From contig NZ_JADPCH010000001.1 in assembly GCF_015670745.1 (NCBI RefSeq), positions 62,001 through 126,000 of the forward strand: a stretch of DNA of 64,000 nt. Direction: 5' to 3'. Below the pieces are notes generated by a model. That model made no database searches. It was not told the DNA's origin and was given only the letters and a program-made list of their open reading frames with translations. A program made the translations under genes and the position numbers. The DNA comes from Collinsella aerofaciens. GTDB taxonomy: Bacteria > Actinomycetota > Coriobacteriia > Coriobacteriales > Coriobacteriaceae. Shown one piece after another: positions 1 through 9,600 of this stretch (the first letter of the stretch is position 1; every line of letters starts with the position of its first letter).

Positions 1-962
1 CGCAGCAGGTCGTTATTATCGAGGGCGGACTGGGCAGCCTTCAGTGCGCGATACTCGGCCTCGACGGAACGGGCCAGGCCCACCAGCGCATCGAGCGCCG
101 GGCCACCGCAGGCAAGCACGATATTGATAAACGCATCGGCGGCCTCGGCCTTGAGCAGCTCGACCTGCTCCTTGGGGAATGCCTTGCTCGCGCGCGGCAT
201 GGTGCACGACATCATGAGTCGCGCCGCATCGACCATGGTCTTGCCGCTCGCCTCGAACGCGTCGATGGCATCGAGCGCCGCCTGCGCCTTCTCGGTCGAG
301 GACTTGCTTGCGCCCAGCGCCGCGCGATAGGCATCGGCGAGTGCCGAGGTATCGGCCTGGCCGCGCGCCACGCGCACGTCGTCCATACCGCCCGGCAACT
401 GGCTCGACAGCTCCAGCAGGTCGCGCACCAGACCCTTGATGGTCGTACCGCCGCCAAAGGAACCGCCCTCGCCCGCCATGGGATACCAGGCATAGAGGGC
501 CTTGAGCGATGCCGCGAGCTCGGGGGCGGCATCGGGTGCCGTCGCGCGACCCAGCACATGCTCAACAGCCTGGTCCATGAGCTCGTCGGTATCGGTGAGC
601 ACCGTGAACTCGGGGTCGATGCCCAGCTCCAGCGCGTGCGCGCGCAGGATACGCGAGCACATGCCGTGAATAGTCGAAATCCACGCGTCGTCGACGGTCA
701 GTGCTTCCTCGTCCATGCCCTCGTCGATAAGCGCACGGCGCACGCGGTCGCGAATCTCGGCCGCTGCATCTTTGGTAAAGGTAATGGCGAGCACCTGGTC
801 CAGATGCTCAACGAACGGACCGGATTCGGGCGAGAGCGCATAGACGATGCGGCGCGTGAGGGTAAAGGTCTTACCCGAACCGGCGCCCGCCGAGACAAAC
901 AGCGGGCGGTCGAGCGTTTTGACAATCTGCAGCTGTTGCGGCATCAAAGTCGAAAGATCCAT
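1..962 (-). CDS. addA: AddA/UvrD-type helicase-nuclease, N-terminal 320 residues (gene cut by window edge)
   Basis: The visible part begins MDLSTLMPQQLQIVKTLDRP and has a Walker A motif AGAGSGKT at residues 25-32, followed by ITFTKDAAAEIRDRV, the motif Ia region of UvrD/AddA helicases, and a TIHGMCSRILRAHA block. The family unwinds double-strand DNA ends for recombinational repair together with AddB. The gene starts 3 nt after the stop of the AddB-like gene, and its AAGGAGG ribosome site lies inside the end of that gene, so the pair is translationally coupled. The C-terminal helicase core and nuclease domain are outside the window, so AddA is inferred partly from the partner. A plain UvrD-family helicase is the alternative. 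Confidence 0.85.
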   Translation of the reverse strand, partial: MDLSTLMPQQLQIVKTLDRPLFVSAGAGSGKTFTLTRRIVYALSPESGPFVEHLDQVLAITFTKDAAAEIRDRVRRALIDEGMDEEALTVDDAWISTIHGMCSRILRAHALELGIDPEFTVLTDTDELMDQAVEHVLGRATAPDAAPELAASLKALYAWYPMAGEGGSFGGGTTIKGLVRDLLELSSQLPGGMDDVRVARGQADTSALADAYRAALGASKSSTEKAQAALDAIDAFEASGKTMVDAARLMMSCTMPRASKAFPKEQVELLKAEAADAFINIVLACGGPALDALVGLARSVEAEYRALKAAQSALDNNDLL

Positions 963-965
963 GGT

Positions 966-3900
966 CTACACGTCCCTCCTTACAAACGTTCCTTCGTGGT
1001 TATACGAGCAGCGCGCATGCGCGGCCTGAGCCGACGCCGGGTCGACGGCGGCAACGTTGCCCGCCTCGAGTTCGCGCAAGCGCTCGGCGATGCCGGCCTC
1101 CACGCGATCGAGCAGTGCATCGAAGTCCATGTTGCCGCCCTCACCGGGAAAGCCCTTCTTAAGCCCCGGGATGCGGCCGTCACCACGCTCCTCCTCGAGC
1201 AACTCGGCGCTCGCCGCACCGCGCAGCGCGGGCTTGCCGCCCTTGGTCGAAAAATAGAGCGCTGCACGGGTATCCAAGCCCAGTGCCCGACGCATGGCCT
1301 GCGCGTAGATGAGCGTTTGGGTATGGGGCGGCAGCCAGCGCGGGTCGTCGATGGGAGCCTCGCCCGTCTCCTCGTCACGCACCGTGGGGTCGGCAAGCTT
1401 AAACTCCTCGACACCCGAACGATGCTTGTAGTCGATTACCACGGCGCGGTTCTCGGCGTCCACGTCCACACGGTCGATGCGCCCGCCGAGCGGCCAACCG
1501 GCATACTCGACCTGGAGCTCGTTGAACGCAAACTCCAGGTAGCGCGGGGCAAAGGGGGCAAGTGCCTCGGACTCGTAGGCAAGCACGCCCTCCAGCTGCG
1601 GCAAGATCTCGGCCGCCTGGCGCTCCTCCACCGCAGAGAGCGGCACCAGCGGGCCCTCCGTGCCGCGCTTGCCGGCGTGCTCGGCCAACGTCTCGTCAAA
1701 GACCTCGTGCAGCAGCTCCTGAGCACGCGGCAGATTCTCGGGCGTCACGCGCTCCATGCCTTCTTGGGGCAGACGGGCATGCAGATGCTCCAGCACGTCG
1801 TGGACAAAGTTGCCCTTCTCCATGTTGCCAAAGCCAGCGTCGATCGACTGGGGCTTGACGCGATACGAGACGAACCAGCATAGCGGACAGGTCGAATAGG
1901 CCTCGATCTGCGAGGCAGACGTCAAGCGCGGCACCAGCGGCGCATCCTCGCCCTCGCCATCGCGACGGCGCAGGACCAAATACGGCACGGCCTCGGCACT
2001 CAGATGCTGAGGGGCTTCACAGGTCACGCGCTCGCGCTTGAGGCCTTCACCTGCCGCGGGATCAAAGTCGGCGATGATATCGCCCTCGCCCACGCACGTG
2101 GGCTTGGCAGCGCCAGCGGCCTCGGCATGTGCCCGCAGCTCGGTCCATACGGCTGCCGGGTAGCACTCGCGCGCCTGGCGATCGTGCGTCACGCGGGCGA
2201 GCGCGACCGGACCGCTCGCCGCCTGCATCGCACGGCCAAAGCGCACGCGCAGCAGGGCGGCGGGCTCCAAAGACACGCCGTCGCGGCGCAGCTCGGCCGT
2301 CAATGTGGCAAGCGGGCCCTCTTCGTGCGAAAGCGGATAGCTGTCCAGGTCGACATCGGCAAACAGCACGGCATCGTAGCCGCCAGGACGCAAAACCGAC
2401 GCATCGGCAAGCGACACGAAGCGCACTTGTGCCCGTGGTGTGCGATCGACCTCGTAGGTCTCGTAATCGTAAGCGGTGCTGCGCTTGTCCACCTTAGTTC
2501 GAACGCCATCGAGAACCGGCACGGTCGCAGCCTGCGACACGTCGAGCGCGCGAGCATCGTTCATAAGGATGTCGATGGCATGGTGCAGCAAAGCCGTCTC
2601 TGCCTGACGACGGGCCTGGCCGTCAAGACCGCCTAGAGCGCGATCGGGCAGCGCCTCTGCAACGGCGAGCATGGCCTTGAGCGCCGTCACGGGTTTGTCG
2701 CGCCACAGCGCCTGAAACACGTCCGAGACCACGCACGGCACATTCTTAAACCAGTTATCGTCGCTGGCGGCCTTGCGGGCGCCCCTCACCTGGCCCTGCA
2801 CGCTCTGCAGCAGGCTCTTGACGCCCGCAGCGGTCTTGCTGCGCGACAGGCGCATGTTCTTGTCGAAGCCGCGGGCGCTCGCGGCGTCGGCACCCGAAAG
2901 CGGACTGTAGATCCAGTCGGTAAGCTCCGGCGCGGGCCACCACTCGGTCTTTGACGCCATGCCCTCATCGGCGGCCTTCATGCGCTCGATCAGGCCGGCA
3001 AGCGCCGCAAACTGCCTGCCCGCGATGGACTGGGAAAACGCCGTGAACTCAGTTGTCTCGGCAGCGATATGACGAGCAGCCAGACGAGAGGCGAGCTCAC
3101 CGAACAGCTGGGGTGCCCGGGCAGAAACGGCAAGCACGCGCACGGGGTCGGCAGAGGCGCCGTCGACCTCGGAACCCCGGCACGTTTTTACCAGATCATC
3201 AATTGCGTCCGCATAAGCATGAGCACGGGCATGGGGGCCAGCGACCTCAATAAAGGCAGGCTGAGCGGCGGTCCCGCAAGCGGCATCAGACGCGCCGACA
3301 CCCTCCCCTAGCGGCGCGATCTCAAACAACACATCGCGGGCATCAAATGCCGCGGCAAGCTCCTCGCGCATCGCCGCCTGTTCGCGGGCAAGCAGCACGA
3401 CGACCTCTCCCCCATTGTTCGCCACGGCAGACAGCAGCTCGAGCAGACCGTGCGTAAACGACGTGATACCGCGCACGCATACGGCGCGAGTGCACGCCGG
3501 CAGGCTATCGGCCAGGACACTGGTCATAATGTCAGCTGCCTCGCAGGGCTCAACCATATCTCGACGGTCCAAACCGCCCGCGTAGGCGCGCAAAAGCTCG
3601 AACACACGAGCCTCGGCATCGCTTTTTGGCTCAGGCTGGCAGTTGTCGCCACGGCATCGTTCGGCACCCGTCCCCGCAACGCCCGGCAACACGTCGCGGG
3701 CCATGCGCGCGAGCATGCGCACTGTGCCCTGGCTGCGCGAAAGCGGCTGCAGAGCGGCGTCGTCGCGGCGGTCGATCATGTCCGAGAACAGCATCTGGCG
3801 CTGAAGGTTGTCCACAAAGCTGCGGCCATCGCCCATAAGCTCCCACAGCGAGCTGAGCCACGATGTGGGCGTCTTGTAGTCGACACCCAGTGAAACCCCG

Positions 3901-4055
3901 GCTTCTGCCGCATCATGGCGGCACAGGTCGAGCTCGGCAAATGTTGGCGCCAACAGAACAGCGCGCCCGTGGCGGGCAACCAGGTCGGCCAGTAGCGCCG
4001 CCTCGGCATCGCTCAAATCCGTGCCGGCATTGGTGGTATAGATTCGAACAGGCAT
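966..4055 (-). CDS. addB: AddB/RexB-like nuclease subunit of the AddAB double-strand break repair complex
   Basis: A 1029-residue protein (MPVRIYTTNAGTDLSDAEAA). The C-terminal third carries a PD-(D/E)XK nuclease: GGRIDRVDVD, then VVIDYKHRSG near residue 870, then a downstream QTLIY, which fits the QxxxY motif of RecB/AddB/Cas4 nucleases. I see no Walker A motif, as in RexB-type subunits. The STCPLCWF segment before the nuclease and the C-terminal HARCSYNHEG are where AddB proteins usually bind a 4Fe-4S cluster. Only one Cys remains at the far C-terminus instead of three, so the cluster may be missing or built differently. ATG 4055 follows a GGAGG site. It is cotranscribed with the AddA-like gene. 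Confidence 0.83.
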   Translation of the reverse strand: MPVRIYTTNAGTDLSDAEAALLADLVARHGRAVLLAPTFAELDLCRHDAAEAGVSLGVDYKTPTSWLSSLWELMGDGRSFVDNLQRQMLFSDMIDRRDDAALQPLSRSQGTVRMLARMARDVLPGVAGTGAERCRGDNCQPEPKSDAEARVFELLRAYAGGLDRRDMVEPCEAADIMTSVLADSLPACTRAVCVRGITSFTHGLLELLSAVANNGGEVVVLLAREQAAMREELAAAFDARDVLFEIAPLGEGVGASDAACGTAAQPAFIEVAGPHARAHAYADAIDDLVKTCRGSEVDGASADPVRVLAVSARAPQLFGELASRLAARHIAAETTEFTAFSQSIAGRQFAALAGLIERMKAADEGMASKTEWWPAPELTDWIYSPLSGADAASARGFDKNMRLSRSKTAAGVKSLLQSVQGQVRGARKAASDDNWFKNVPCVVSDVFQALWRDKPVTALKAMLAVAEALPDRALGGLDGQARRQAETALLHHAIDILMNDARALDVSQAATVPVLDGVRTKVDKRSTAYDYETYEVDRTPRAQVRFVSLADASVLRPGGYDAVLFADVDLDSYPLSHEEGPLATLTAELRRDGVSLEPAALLRVRFGRAMQAASGPVALARVTHDRQARECYPAAVWTELRAHAEAAGAAKPTCVGEGDIIADFDPAAGEGLKRERVTCEAPQHLSAEAVPYLVLRRRDGEGEDAPLVPRLTSASQIEAYSTCPLCWFVSYRVKPQSIDAGFGNMEKGNFVHDVLEHLHARLPQEGMERVTPENLPRAQELLHEVFDETLAEHAGKRGTEGPLVPLSAVEERQAAEILPQLEGVLAYESEALAPFAPRYLEFAFNELQVEYAGWPLGGRIDRVDVDAENRAVVIDYKHRSGVEEFKLADPTVRDEETGEAPIDDPRWLPPHTQTLIYAQAMRRALGLDTRAALYFSTKGGKPALRGAASAELLEEERGDGRIPGLKKGFPGEGGNMDFDALLDRVEAGIAERLRELEAGNVAAVDPASAQAAHARCSYNHEGTFVRRDV

Positions 4056-4140
4056 GGTCCTCCGCTCAAACTGTTCGCAATAATCAATGCATCCATCCTA
4101 CCCGCCCAAGCGGACAGATTTGCCCCACGCCAACAGATTT

Positions 4141-4223
4141 GATCCCTTGAGGACGGAGGAAAATGGATCACAGAGGGGGTCAGTCTAACCCGGTGATTCG
4201 TTTTCCTCCGTCCCCAAGGGATC
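4141..4223. repeat. Palindromic repeat, family C (complete copy)
   Basis: An 83-nt imperfect palindrome. The left arm contains GATCCCTTGAGGACGGAGG and the right arm contains its complement, CCTCCGTCCCCAAGGGATC. Another full copy is at 59808-59888 and half copies are at 15148, 15544 and 52110. The two full copies differ by paired substitutions. Confidence 0.85.
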
Positions 4224-4228
4224 AAAAA

Positions 4229-4250
4229 ACCGCCCCCGGAGGGACGGTTC
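4229..4250 (-). terminator. Probable intrinsic terminator after yerC
   Basis: Read on the minus strand, a hairpin of AACCGTCCC and GGGGGCGGTT is followed by a T run. It sits 26 nt after the stop of the YerC-like gene. Confidence 0.65.
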
Positions 4251-4275
4251 TTCGTAATTCAATGTTGTCGCCGGC

Positions 4276-4575
4276 CTACTCGCCATCCTCCAACTTAATG
4301 AGGATCTTGCGGTAGCCACCGTACTCGCCGTTCAGCGCCTTTGAAACGCGGCTCACCGTGGTGGACGAAGCGCCGGTACGGGCCTGAACCTCAACATAAG
4401 GCTCGCCCTCGTCCAAATAGCGCGCAACCTGCAAACGCTGAGAAAGGTCGCAAATCTCGCGCGGCGTGCAGATATCGGTCAAAAACGCTTGGATATCCTT
4501 CTCGTCGTCCAAAAGGCTAAATGCGTGGACCAGCTGCTTGACATCAGGCTTGTCAAACATGTTCTCGATATTCAT
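4276..4575 (-). CDS. YerC/YecD family TrpR-related DNA-binding protein
   Basis: A 99-residue protein beginning MNIENMFDKPDVKQLVHAFS. The TPREICDLSQRLQVARYL and TGASSTTVSRVSKAL segments match the TrpR-like helix-turn-helix of the YerC/YecD family, which is about 100 residues long, so this copy is full length. The family is thought to regulate transcription; its target is not evident here. The ribosome site is weak (GGTGATCG). It is followed by a terminator and a palindromic repeat before the addB gene, so it is probably a single-gene unit. Confidence 0.85.
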   Translation of the reverse strand: MNIENMFDKPDVKQLVHAFSLLDDEKDIQAFLTDICTPREICDLSQRLQVARYLDEGEPYVEVQARTGASSTTVSRVSKALNGEYGGYRKILIKLEDGE

Positions 4576-4899
4576 CGATCACCGCCAAACCCGCCAAAAG
4601 GCATCGAAGTTGATACTGACATCGGGCATCGTTCGCCCGTTCTATGCAATAGGGCAACGCCTGTGGCTTTTGCCCGTAGCAGTGTAGCACACCACCAAAC
4701 TAAAGCGACAAGACTCTCTGCCAGCGGCGCGTTTTTCAGGACGAACGCCGTTTAGAAACCATATGCGCACGTAAGCTCCACGAATATTTGAGACAATGGG
4801 CGCCCAAACACCGCGGCGCGCCCGCGCAACCATCCAGGTCGCCGCCGCAAGCCGCTTCACGCGACGCCAGCAACCCCGGCGCAAGAAAGGATTCACGCC
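4576..4899. other. Intergenic region between divergent genes; no gene seen
   Basis: 324 nt between the divergent yerC-like and yvlD-like genes. It must hold both promoters, but I cannot place convincing -35/-10 boxes. A small GGGCAAC/TTGCCC hairpin lies near 4651-4675. No reading frame here has a credible ribosome site. Confidence 0.5.
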
Positions 4900-5265
4900 A
4901 TGCGCTTTATGCTTAACTGGCTCTTCACCTCGATCGCCATCGCGATCGCCACGTTCCTCGTCCCCGGTATCCAACCCTTCGGCTTTGCCGAGGCTTGGGT
5001 CTGCTTTGCCTTCGTGGGACTGTTCCTCAACATCGTCGACTCGCTCGTCAAGCCGTTCCTGACGGTCATCTCGCTGCCGCTCACTATTATCACGCTTGGT
5101 ATTTTTCAGCTCGTAGTCAACAGCTTCATGCTCGAGCTGGCCAGCTACCTGTCGGTCAATCTGCTGGGCGCGGGTATCTCCATTGCCGGCTTTGGATCGG
5201 CCTTTATGGGCAGCATCCTGGTATCCATCATGCGCAGCATTCTCGACAGCATCGCCGAGGGCTAG
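4900..5265 (+). CDS. Phage holin family IV / YvlD-like membrane protein
   Basis: A 121-residue hydrophobic protein (MRFMLNWLFTSIAIAIATFL) with about four transmembrane segments. The block GLFLNIVDSLVKPFLTVISL and the LPLTIITLGIFQLVVNSFML segment are hallmarks of the YvlD family, annotated as mycobacteriophage holin superfamily IV. In Bacillus, YvlD-type proteins belong to envelope-stress loci, so the holin name is only a family label; no phage genes are nearby. The start is supported by AAAGGA eight nt upstream. A bidirectional terminator follows. Confidence 0.85.
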   Translation: MRFMLNWLFTSIAIAIATFLVPGIQPFGFAEAWVCFAFVGLFLNIVDSLVKPFLTVISLPLTIITLGIFQLVVNSFMLELASYLSVNLLGAGISIAGFGSAFMGSILVSIMRSILDSIAEG

Positions 5266-5303
5266 AACTGTTCAATACGAACCGTCATATCGACCCAAGA
5301 CAA

Positions 5304-5340
5304 AGGCCGCCCATCGCAAAAATGGGCGGCCTTCTTATTT
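5304..5340. terminator. Bidirectional intrinsic terminator
   Basis: GGCCGCCCAT and ATGGGCGGCC form a perfect 10-bp stem followed by TTCTTATTT. It lies between the convergent yvlD-like gene and the Rrf2 gene. Confidence 0.85.
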
Positions 5341-5402
5341 GCCAAGTCTCAAAGGACGAGAGGATCTACCATTTCTACCCCGTCCCCAAATGCAGGTGTG
5401 GG

Positions 5403-5831
5403 TTAGATGACGTAGTCGTAGCCATGGTTGGGAGCGACAAGTTGGTCGAGCGTCACACCGTCGAGGTAGTCGTTGATGAGCTTGTCCAGGTTCTTCCACA
5501 CGTCGAGCGTGGGGCACTCGTCCGAACGCGAACAGCCCTTGCAGTCGCCGTCCAGGCATGCGACCGGTGCTAGGCTGCCCTCGGTCAGACGCAAGATCTC
5601 GCCCACCGTGTACTGCTCGGGCGGGCGCGTGAGCACGTAGCCGCCGCCCTTGCCACGCATACCCGAGAGCATGTTGGCACGTACGAGCGTAGCCAAGATG
5701 TTCTCGAGATATTTCTCGGAAATCCCCTGTCGCGCCGCGATCTCTTTGAGCGGGATGCGACCGGCCGCCTGGTGCTCGGCCAGATCGACCATAACGCGCA
5801 GGGCATATCTGCCCTTAGTAGAAACCAACAT
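5403..5831 (-). CDS. Rrf2 family transcriptional regulator with cysteine cluster
   Basis: A 142-residue protein (MLVSTKGRYALRVMVDLAEH) with the standard Rrf2 winged helix, including the recognition region ISEKYLENILATL and the wing MRGKGGGYVLTRPP. Four cysteines follow in ACLDGDCKGCSRSDECP (residues about 97-113). This pattern is typical of Rrf2 proteins that bind Fe-S clusters or sense redox, as IscR does. It is transcribed divergently from cysK, which suggests control of cysteine or Fe-S metabolism in the manner of CymR/IscR. That role is inferred from position. The length is normal. Confidence 0.88.
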   Translation of the reverse strand: MLVSTKGRYALRVMVDLAEHQAAGRIPLKEIAARQGISEKYLENILATLVRANMLSGMRGKGGGYVLTRPPEQYTVGEILRLTEGSLAPVACLDGDCKGCSRSDECPTLDVWKNLDKLINDYLDGVTLDQLVAPNHGYDYVI

Positions 5832-5948
5832 ATATAGTGCTGCCTTTCGGTCATTTAGTCCGTAGAAATTCTAGCCGAAAAATTGGTTTTGAAAATACCC
5901 GTTCCGGTCAAGATGGTTAATCGACTCGTAATAATCTTCTATTTCCTA

Positions 5949-5977
5949 TTGCGTTACTAGGCTTTACTGTCTACTAT
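5949..5977 (+). promoter_or_regulatory. Sigma-70-type promoter for cysK
   Basis: TTGCGT, a 17-nt spacer, then TACTAT. The start of transcription would be near 5984, leaving a leader of about 100 nt that contains a small ACCGT/ACGGT hairpin. The same -35 sequence and spacing occur before the tRNA operon at 54859-54831. Confidence 0.6.
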
Positions 5978-6084
5978 GCTTGCCAACAGCAAAACGAACA
6001 ACCCATAAGGTTTGTGGGTTTCGCTGCTATACACACCGTAAAACCACACGGTATCCAGTCATTTGAACACTTTGGAGGTTCACC

Positions 6085-7023
<939 letters not shown>

Positions 7024-7126
7024 GGGCCTGTCGCCCATAGGTTGAGCCCACGGACGAGCCGGTCTCCTCTCTCCCGGCAGCCTGAGCCCATCCAATCAGG
7101 GTGTCCCACATGACGCCCGAACTTGC

Positions 7127-7175
7127 TACAATGTCTGCGGCGCGGAACCAGCCTCCCGCGCCGCTTTTCTTTTTT
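7127..7175 (+). terminator. Intrinsic terminator between cysK and mnmA, with a TACAAT box just upstream
   Basis: GCGGCGCGG (7137-7145) pairs with CCGCGCCGC (7155-7163) and is followed by TTTTCTTTTTT. A TACAAT hexamer at 7127-7132 lies immediately before the stem, so the hairpin could also sit at the very start of an mnmA transcript as an attenuator. I see no good -35 box. Confidence 0.75.
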
Positions 7176-7204
7176 GGCCACATGCCACCAAGGAGAACCT
7201 CCCC

Positions 7205-8305
7205 ATGCACAACAAGCGCGTGCTCGTCGCCATGAGCGGCGGCGTCGATTCCAGCGTGACCGCGTACCTGCTCAAGCGCCAAGGATACGAATGCGTCGGC
7301 GCCACCATGTGCCTCACCTGCCCCGCGCCCGACCCCGCCACGGGCATGAGCAAAGTCGACCGCGACATCGCCGATGCAAAGGCCGTCGCCGAGCGCCTGG
7401 GGATCCCCCATCACGTACTCGACCTGCAGCAGACCTTCGACCATAGCGTTATCGAGCGCTTTGTGAACGCCTACCAGGAGGGGCTGACGCCCAATCCGTG
7501 CATTATCTGCAACCGCCACATAAAGTTTGGCGCGCTGCTCGATGCGGCGCTGGACATGGGCTGCGACTACATCGCCACGGGACATTACGCCAAAACAAGC
7601 CAGGCGGCAGACGGCACCTGGCAGCTACATCGCGGCGAAGATCCCAAAAAGGACCAAAGCTACTTTTTGTATTCGCTCACGCAGGAGCGTCTGGCGCACA
7701 CGATCTTTCCGCTGGCAGGCCTGGATAAAGAGCGCGACGTGCGCCGCATAGCCGCCGAACAGGGCTTCATAAACGCCAAGAAGGCCGAAAGCGAGGACAT
7801 CTGCTTTATTCCAGACGGTGACTACGCGGGCTATATCGAGCGTCGCTGCGGACATCCCGCTGCACCGGGCGACATTGTGTGGCGCGACGGCAGCGTGGTC
7901 GGGCGCCACAACGGCGCGCTGCGCTACACCATCGGCCAGCGCAAGGGTCTGAGCGTCGCGATGGCGCATCCCGTGTATGTGACGGGCGTCGACGCCGCCA
8001 ACAACACCGTGCATCTGGGCGAGGTCGACGACCTGACGGCCACAGCGCTCACGGCCAATGACTGGATCTGGAGTGCCCCTGCCGACCACATGGAGGCAGA
8101 GCTCACGTCCGGCGGCATTCGCGTGGGCGCCAAGTACCGCTACCGTCAGAAAGACCAGGCAGCAACCCTTACGCGCGGCGAAGACGGGCAAATGCTGCTA
8201 ACTTTTGACGAGCCGCAGCGCGCCATCGCCCCCGGCCAGGCTGTCGTCGTCTACCGCGGCGACGTCGTCCTCGGCGGCGGCACCGTGACTGCCGCCATCA
8301 AGTAG
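7205..8305 (+). CDS. mnmA: tRNA-specific 2-thiouridylase MnmA
   Basis: A 366-residue enzyme that thiolates U34 of Lys, Glu and Gln tRNAs. The ATP PP-loop SGGVDSS is at residues 11-17. The two catalytic cysteines are Cys102 in NPCIICNRHIKF and Cys200 in SEDICFIPDGDY, matching the C102/C199 pair of the E. coli enzyme. ATGHYAK and KDQSYFLYSL are also diagnostic. AAGGAG precedes the ATG. In many bacteria mnmA lies near a cysteine desulfurase; here it follows cysK, with a terminator between. tRNA-Gln and tRNA-Glu, two natural substrates, are elsewhere in this window. Confidence 0.96.
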   Translation: MHNKRVLVAMSGGVDSSVTAYLLKRQGYECVGATMCLTCPAPDPATGMSKVDRDIADAKAVAERLGIPHHVLDLQQTFDHSVIERFVNAYQEGLTPNPCIICNRHIKFGALLDAALDMGCDYIATGHYAKTSQAADGTWQLHRGEDPKKDQSYFLYSLTQERLAHTIFPLAGLDKERDVRRIAAEQGFINAKKAESEDICFIPDGDYAGYIERRCGHPAAPGDIVWRDGSVVGRHNGALRYTIGQRKGLSVAMAHPVYVTGVDAANNTVHLGEVDDLTATALTANDWIWSAPADHMEAELTSGGIRVGAKYRYRQKDQAATLTRGEDGQMLLTFDEPQRAIAPGQAVVVYRGDVVLGGGTVTAAIK

Positions 8306-8321
8306 TCCCATCCCCTTCATA

Positions 8322-8388
8322 AGTTGCGGTGAAATAGGGACTGTTTAAACGTTTAAAACCGCCAAACAGTCCCTATTTCACCGCAACT
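8322..8388. repeat. Palindromic repeat, family B
   Basis: A 67-nt palindrome with left arm AGTTGCGGTGAAATAGGGAC and its exact complement at the right end. It lies between the convergent mnmA and M42 peptidase genes. Other copies are at 38703, 53067 and 62431. Confidence 0.9.
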
Positions 8389-8441
8389 TAGAGAGGACGG
8401 CCTCAGTCGGTACTACTGTATCAGCCGAGGCCGCTGCATCG

Positions 8442-9473
8442 TTAGCGCTGAACGTAGGCGCGAACCAGCTCGTAGGTATTGCGCACGCCGTCGATGTGGC
8501 TGCGCTCGTAGTTGTGGCTCGCGTACACGCCGGGGCCGATCAGACCATGGCGAATGTCGTAGCCGGCCGAGAGCGTGGCCTCGACGTCGGAGCCATAGTG
8601 CGGGTACACATCGATGGCGTAATCGAGCTCCAGCTCGCGCGCGATGTTGGACAGCGTGGTTACCAGGTCGTAGTTGTACGGACCGCCCGAATCCTTAGCG
8701 CAAATCGAAACCATGCGCTCGGTGCAGCCCAGGTCGTCGCCCACGCAGCCCATGTCCACGCTGATCATCTCGCGCGTGTCGGCCGGCACAAAGGCACCGC
8801 CGTGGCCGACCTCCTCGTACACCGTAAAGAGCAGCGAAACCTTGCGCGAAAGGGTCACCTCGCCGTCGGCGACAGCGCAGGCCAAACCCAGCAGAATCGA
8901 CGCGGACAGCTTGTCGTCAAGGAAGCGACTCTTGATGAAGCCGCTCTCCGTTACCGTGGTGCGCGGATCCATAGCGATGATGTCGCCGGTTTGAATACCC
9001 AGCTCGAGCACATCGTCCTTGCTGTCAACGTTCTCGTCGAGCAGGATTTCCATGTTCTTCTCGATGGTCTTGACCGGCTCATCGGCCACATGCGCCGAAG
9101 GCTCGGTATTGAGAACCACGCCCGTGTACACATTGCCGCCACGCGTGTAGACGGTGCAGTTCTCGCCATCGGCCGTAGACCACTGGTGCCCACCAAGCGT
9201 CGTGGGACGCAGGCGGCCATTGTCCTTAATGGAGCGCACCATGGCGCCCAGGGTATCGACATGGCTCGCCAACACAAGCGGCTCGCCCTCGCCGCCAAGC
9301 TCGACCAGCACGTTGCCCTTATTGGAACGCTCGGGGCCAAAGCCCATATCGCGCAACGTTTCCATTAGATAATCAGTCGCCGCACGGGTATAGCCCGTAG
9401 GCGAGGCGATAGAAGTCAGCGTCTTAAGCTGGTCAGTAATAAAACCAAGCGTAGAATCCATTTGGGACACCAT
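8442..9473 (-). CDS. M42 family aminopeptidase / deblocking peptidase
   Basis: Residues LVLASHVDTLGAMV (first metal His/Asp), FLDDKLSASILLGL (bridging Asp), LLFTVYEEVGHGGAF (Glu-Glu catalytic pair) and YERSHIDGV (C-terminal metal His) form the full set of M42 di-metal peptidase motifs. The family trims N-terminal residues from peptides and usually forms cytoplasmic dodecamers. I chose ATG 9473 (MVSQMDSTLG) because TTGGAG sits six nt upstream; MDSTLG at 9461 is an alternative. The protein is then 343 residues, normal for the family. The next gene upstream is the alcohol dehydrogenase, separated by a large palindrome. Confidence 0.9.
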   Translation of the reverse strand: MVSQMDSTLGFITDQLKTLTSIASPTGYTRAATDYLMETLRDMGFGPERSNKGNVLVELGGEGEPLVLASHVDTLGAMVRSIKDNGRLRPTTLGGHQWSTADGENCTVYTRGGNVYTGVVLNTEPSAHVADEPVKTIEKNMEILLDENVDSKDDVLELGIQTGDIIAMDPRTTVTESGFIKSRFLDDKLSASILLGLACAVADGEVTLSRKVSLLFTVYEEVGHGGAFVPADTREMISVDMGCVGDDLGCTERMVSICAKDSGGPYNYDLVTTLSNIARELELDYAIDVYPHYGSDVEATLSAGYDIRHGLIGPGVYASHNYERSHIDGVRNTYELVRAYVQR

Positions 9474-9600
9474 CCACAACTCCAAAGTCAACATCCCGTA
9501 ATCAGCAAAACCCTCAACAACGATAACACTACGCACAAATATTTACCCAGCGAGATGACCCATCGAGCTCTTCCGAACAGAGCCCACCACGATAACGAGC

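Noticed and set aside
4900-5265. Prophage, suggested by the holin family name
   Set aside because: No phage structural, lysis or integrase genes accompany it. YvlD-like proteins are ordinary chromosomal membrane proteins.
8393-8434. Second terminator after the M42 gene
   Set aside because: GGCCTC and GAGGCC could pair, but the loop is long and there is no T run; too weak to list.
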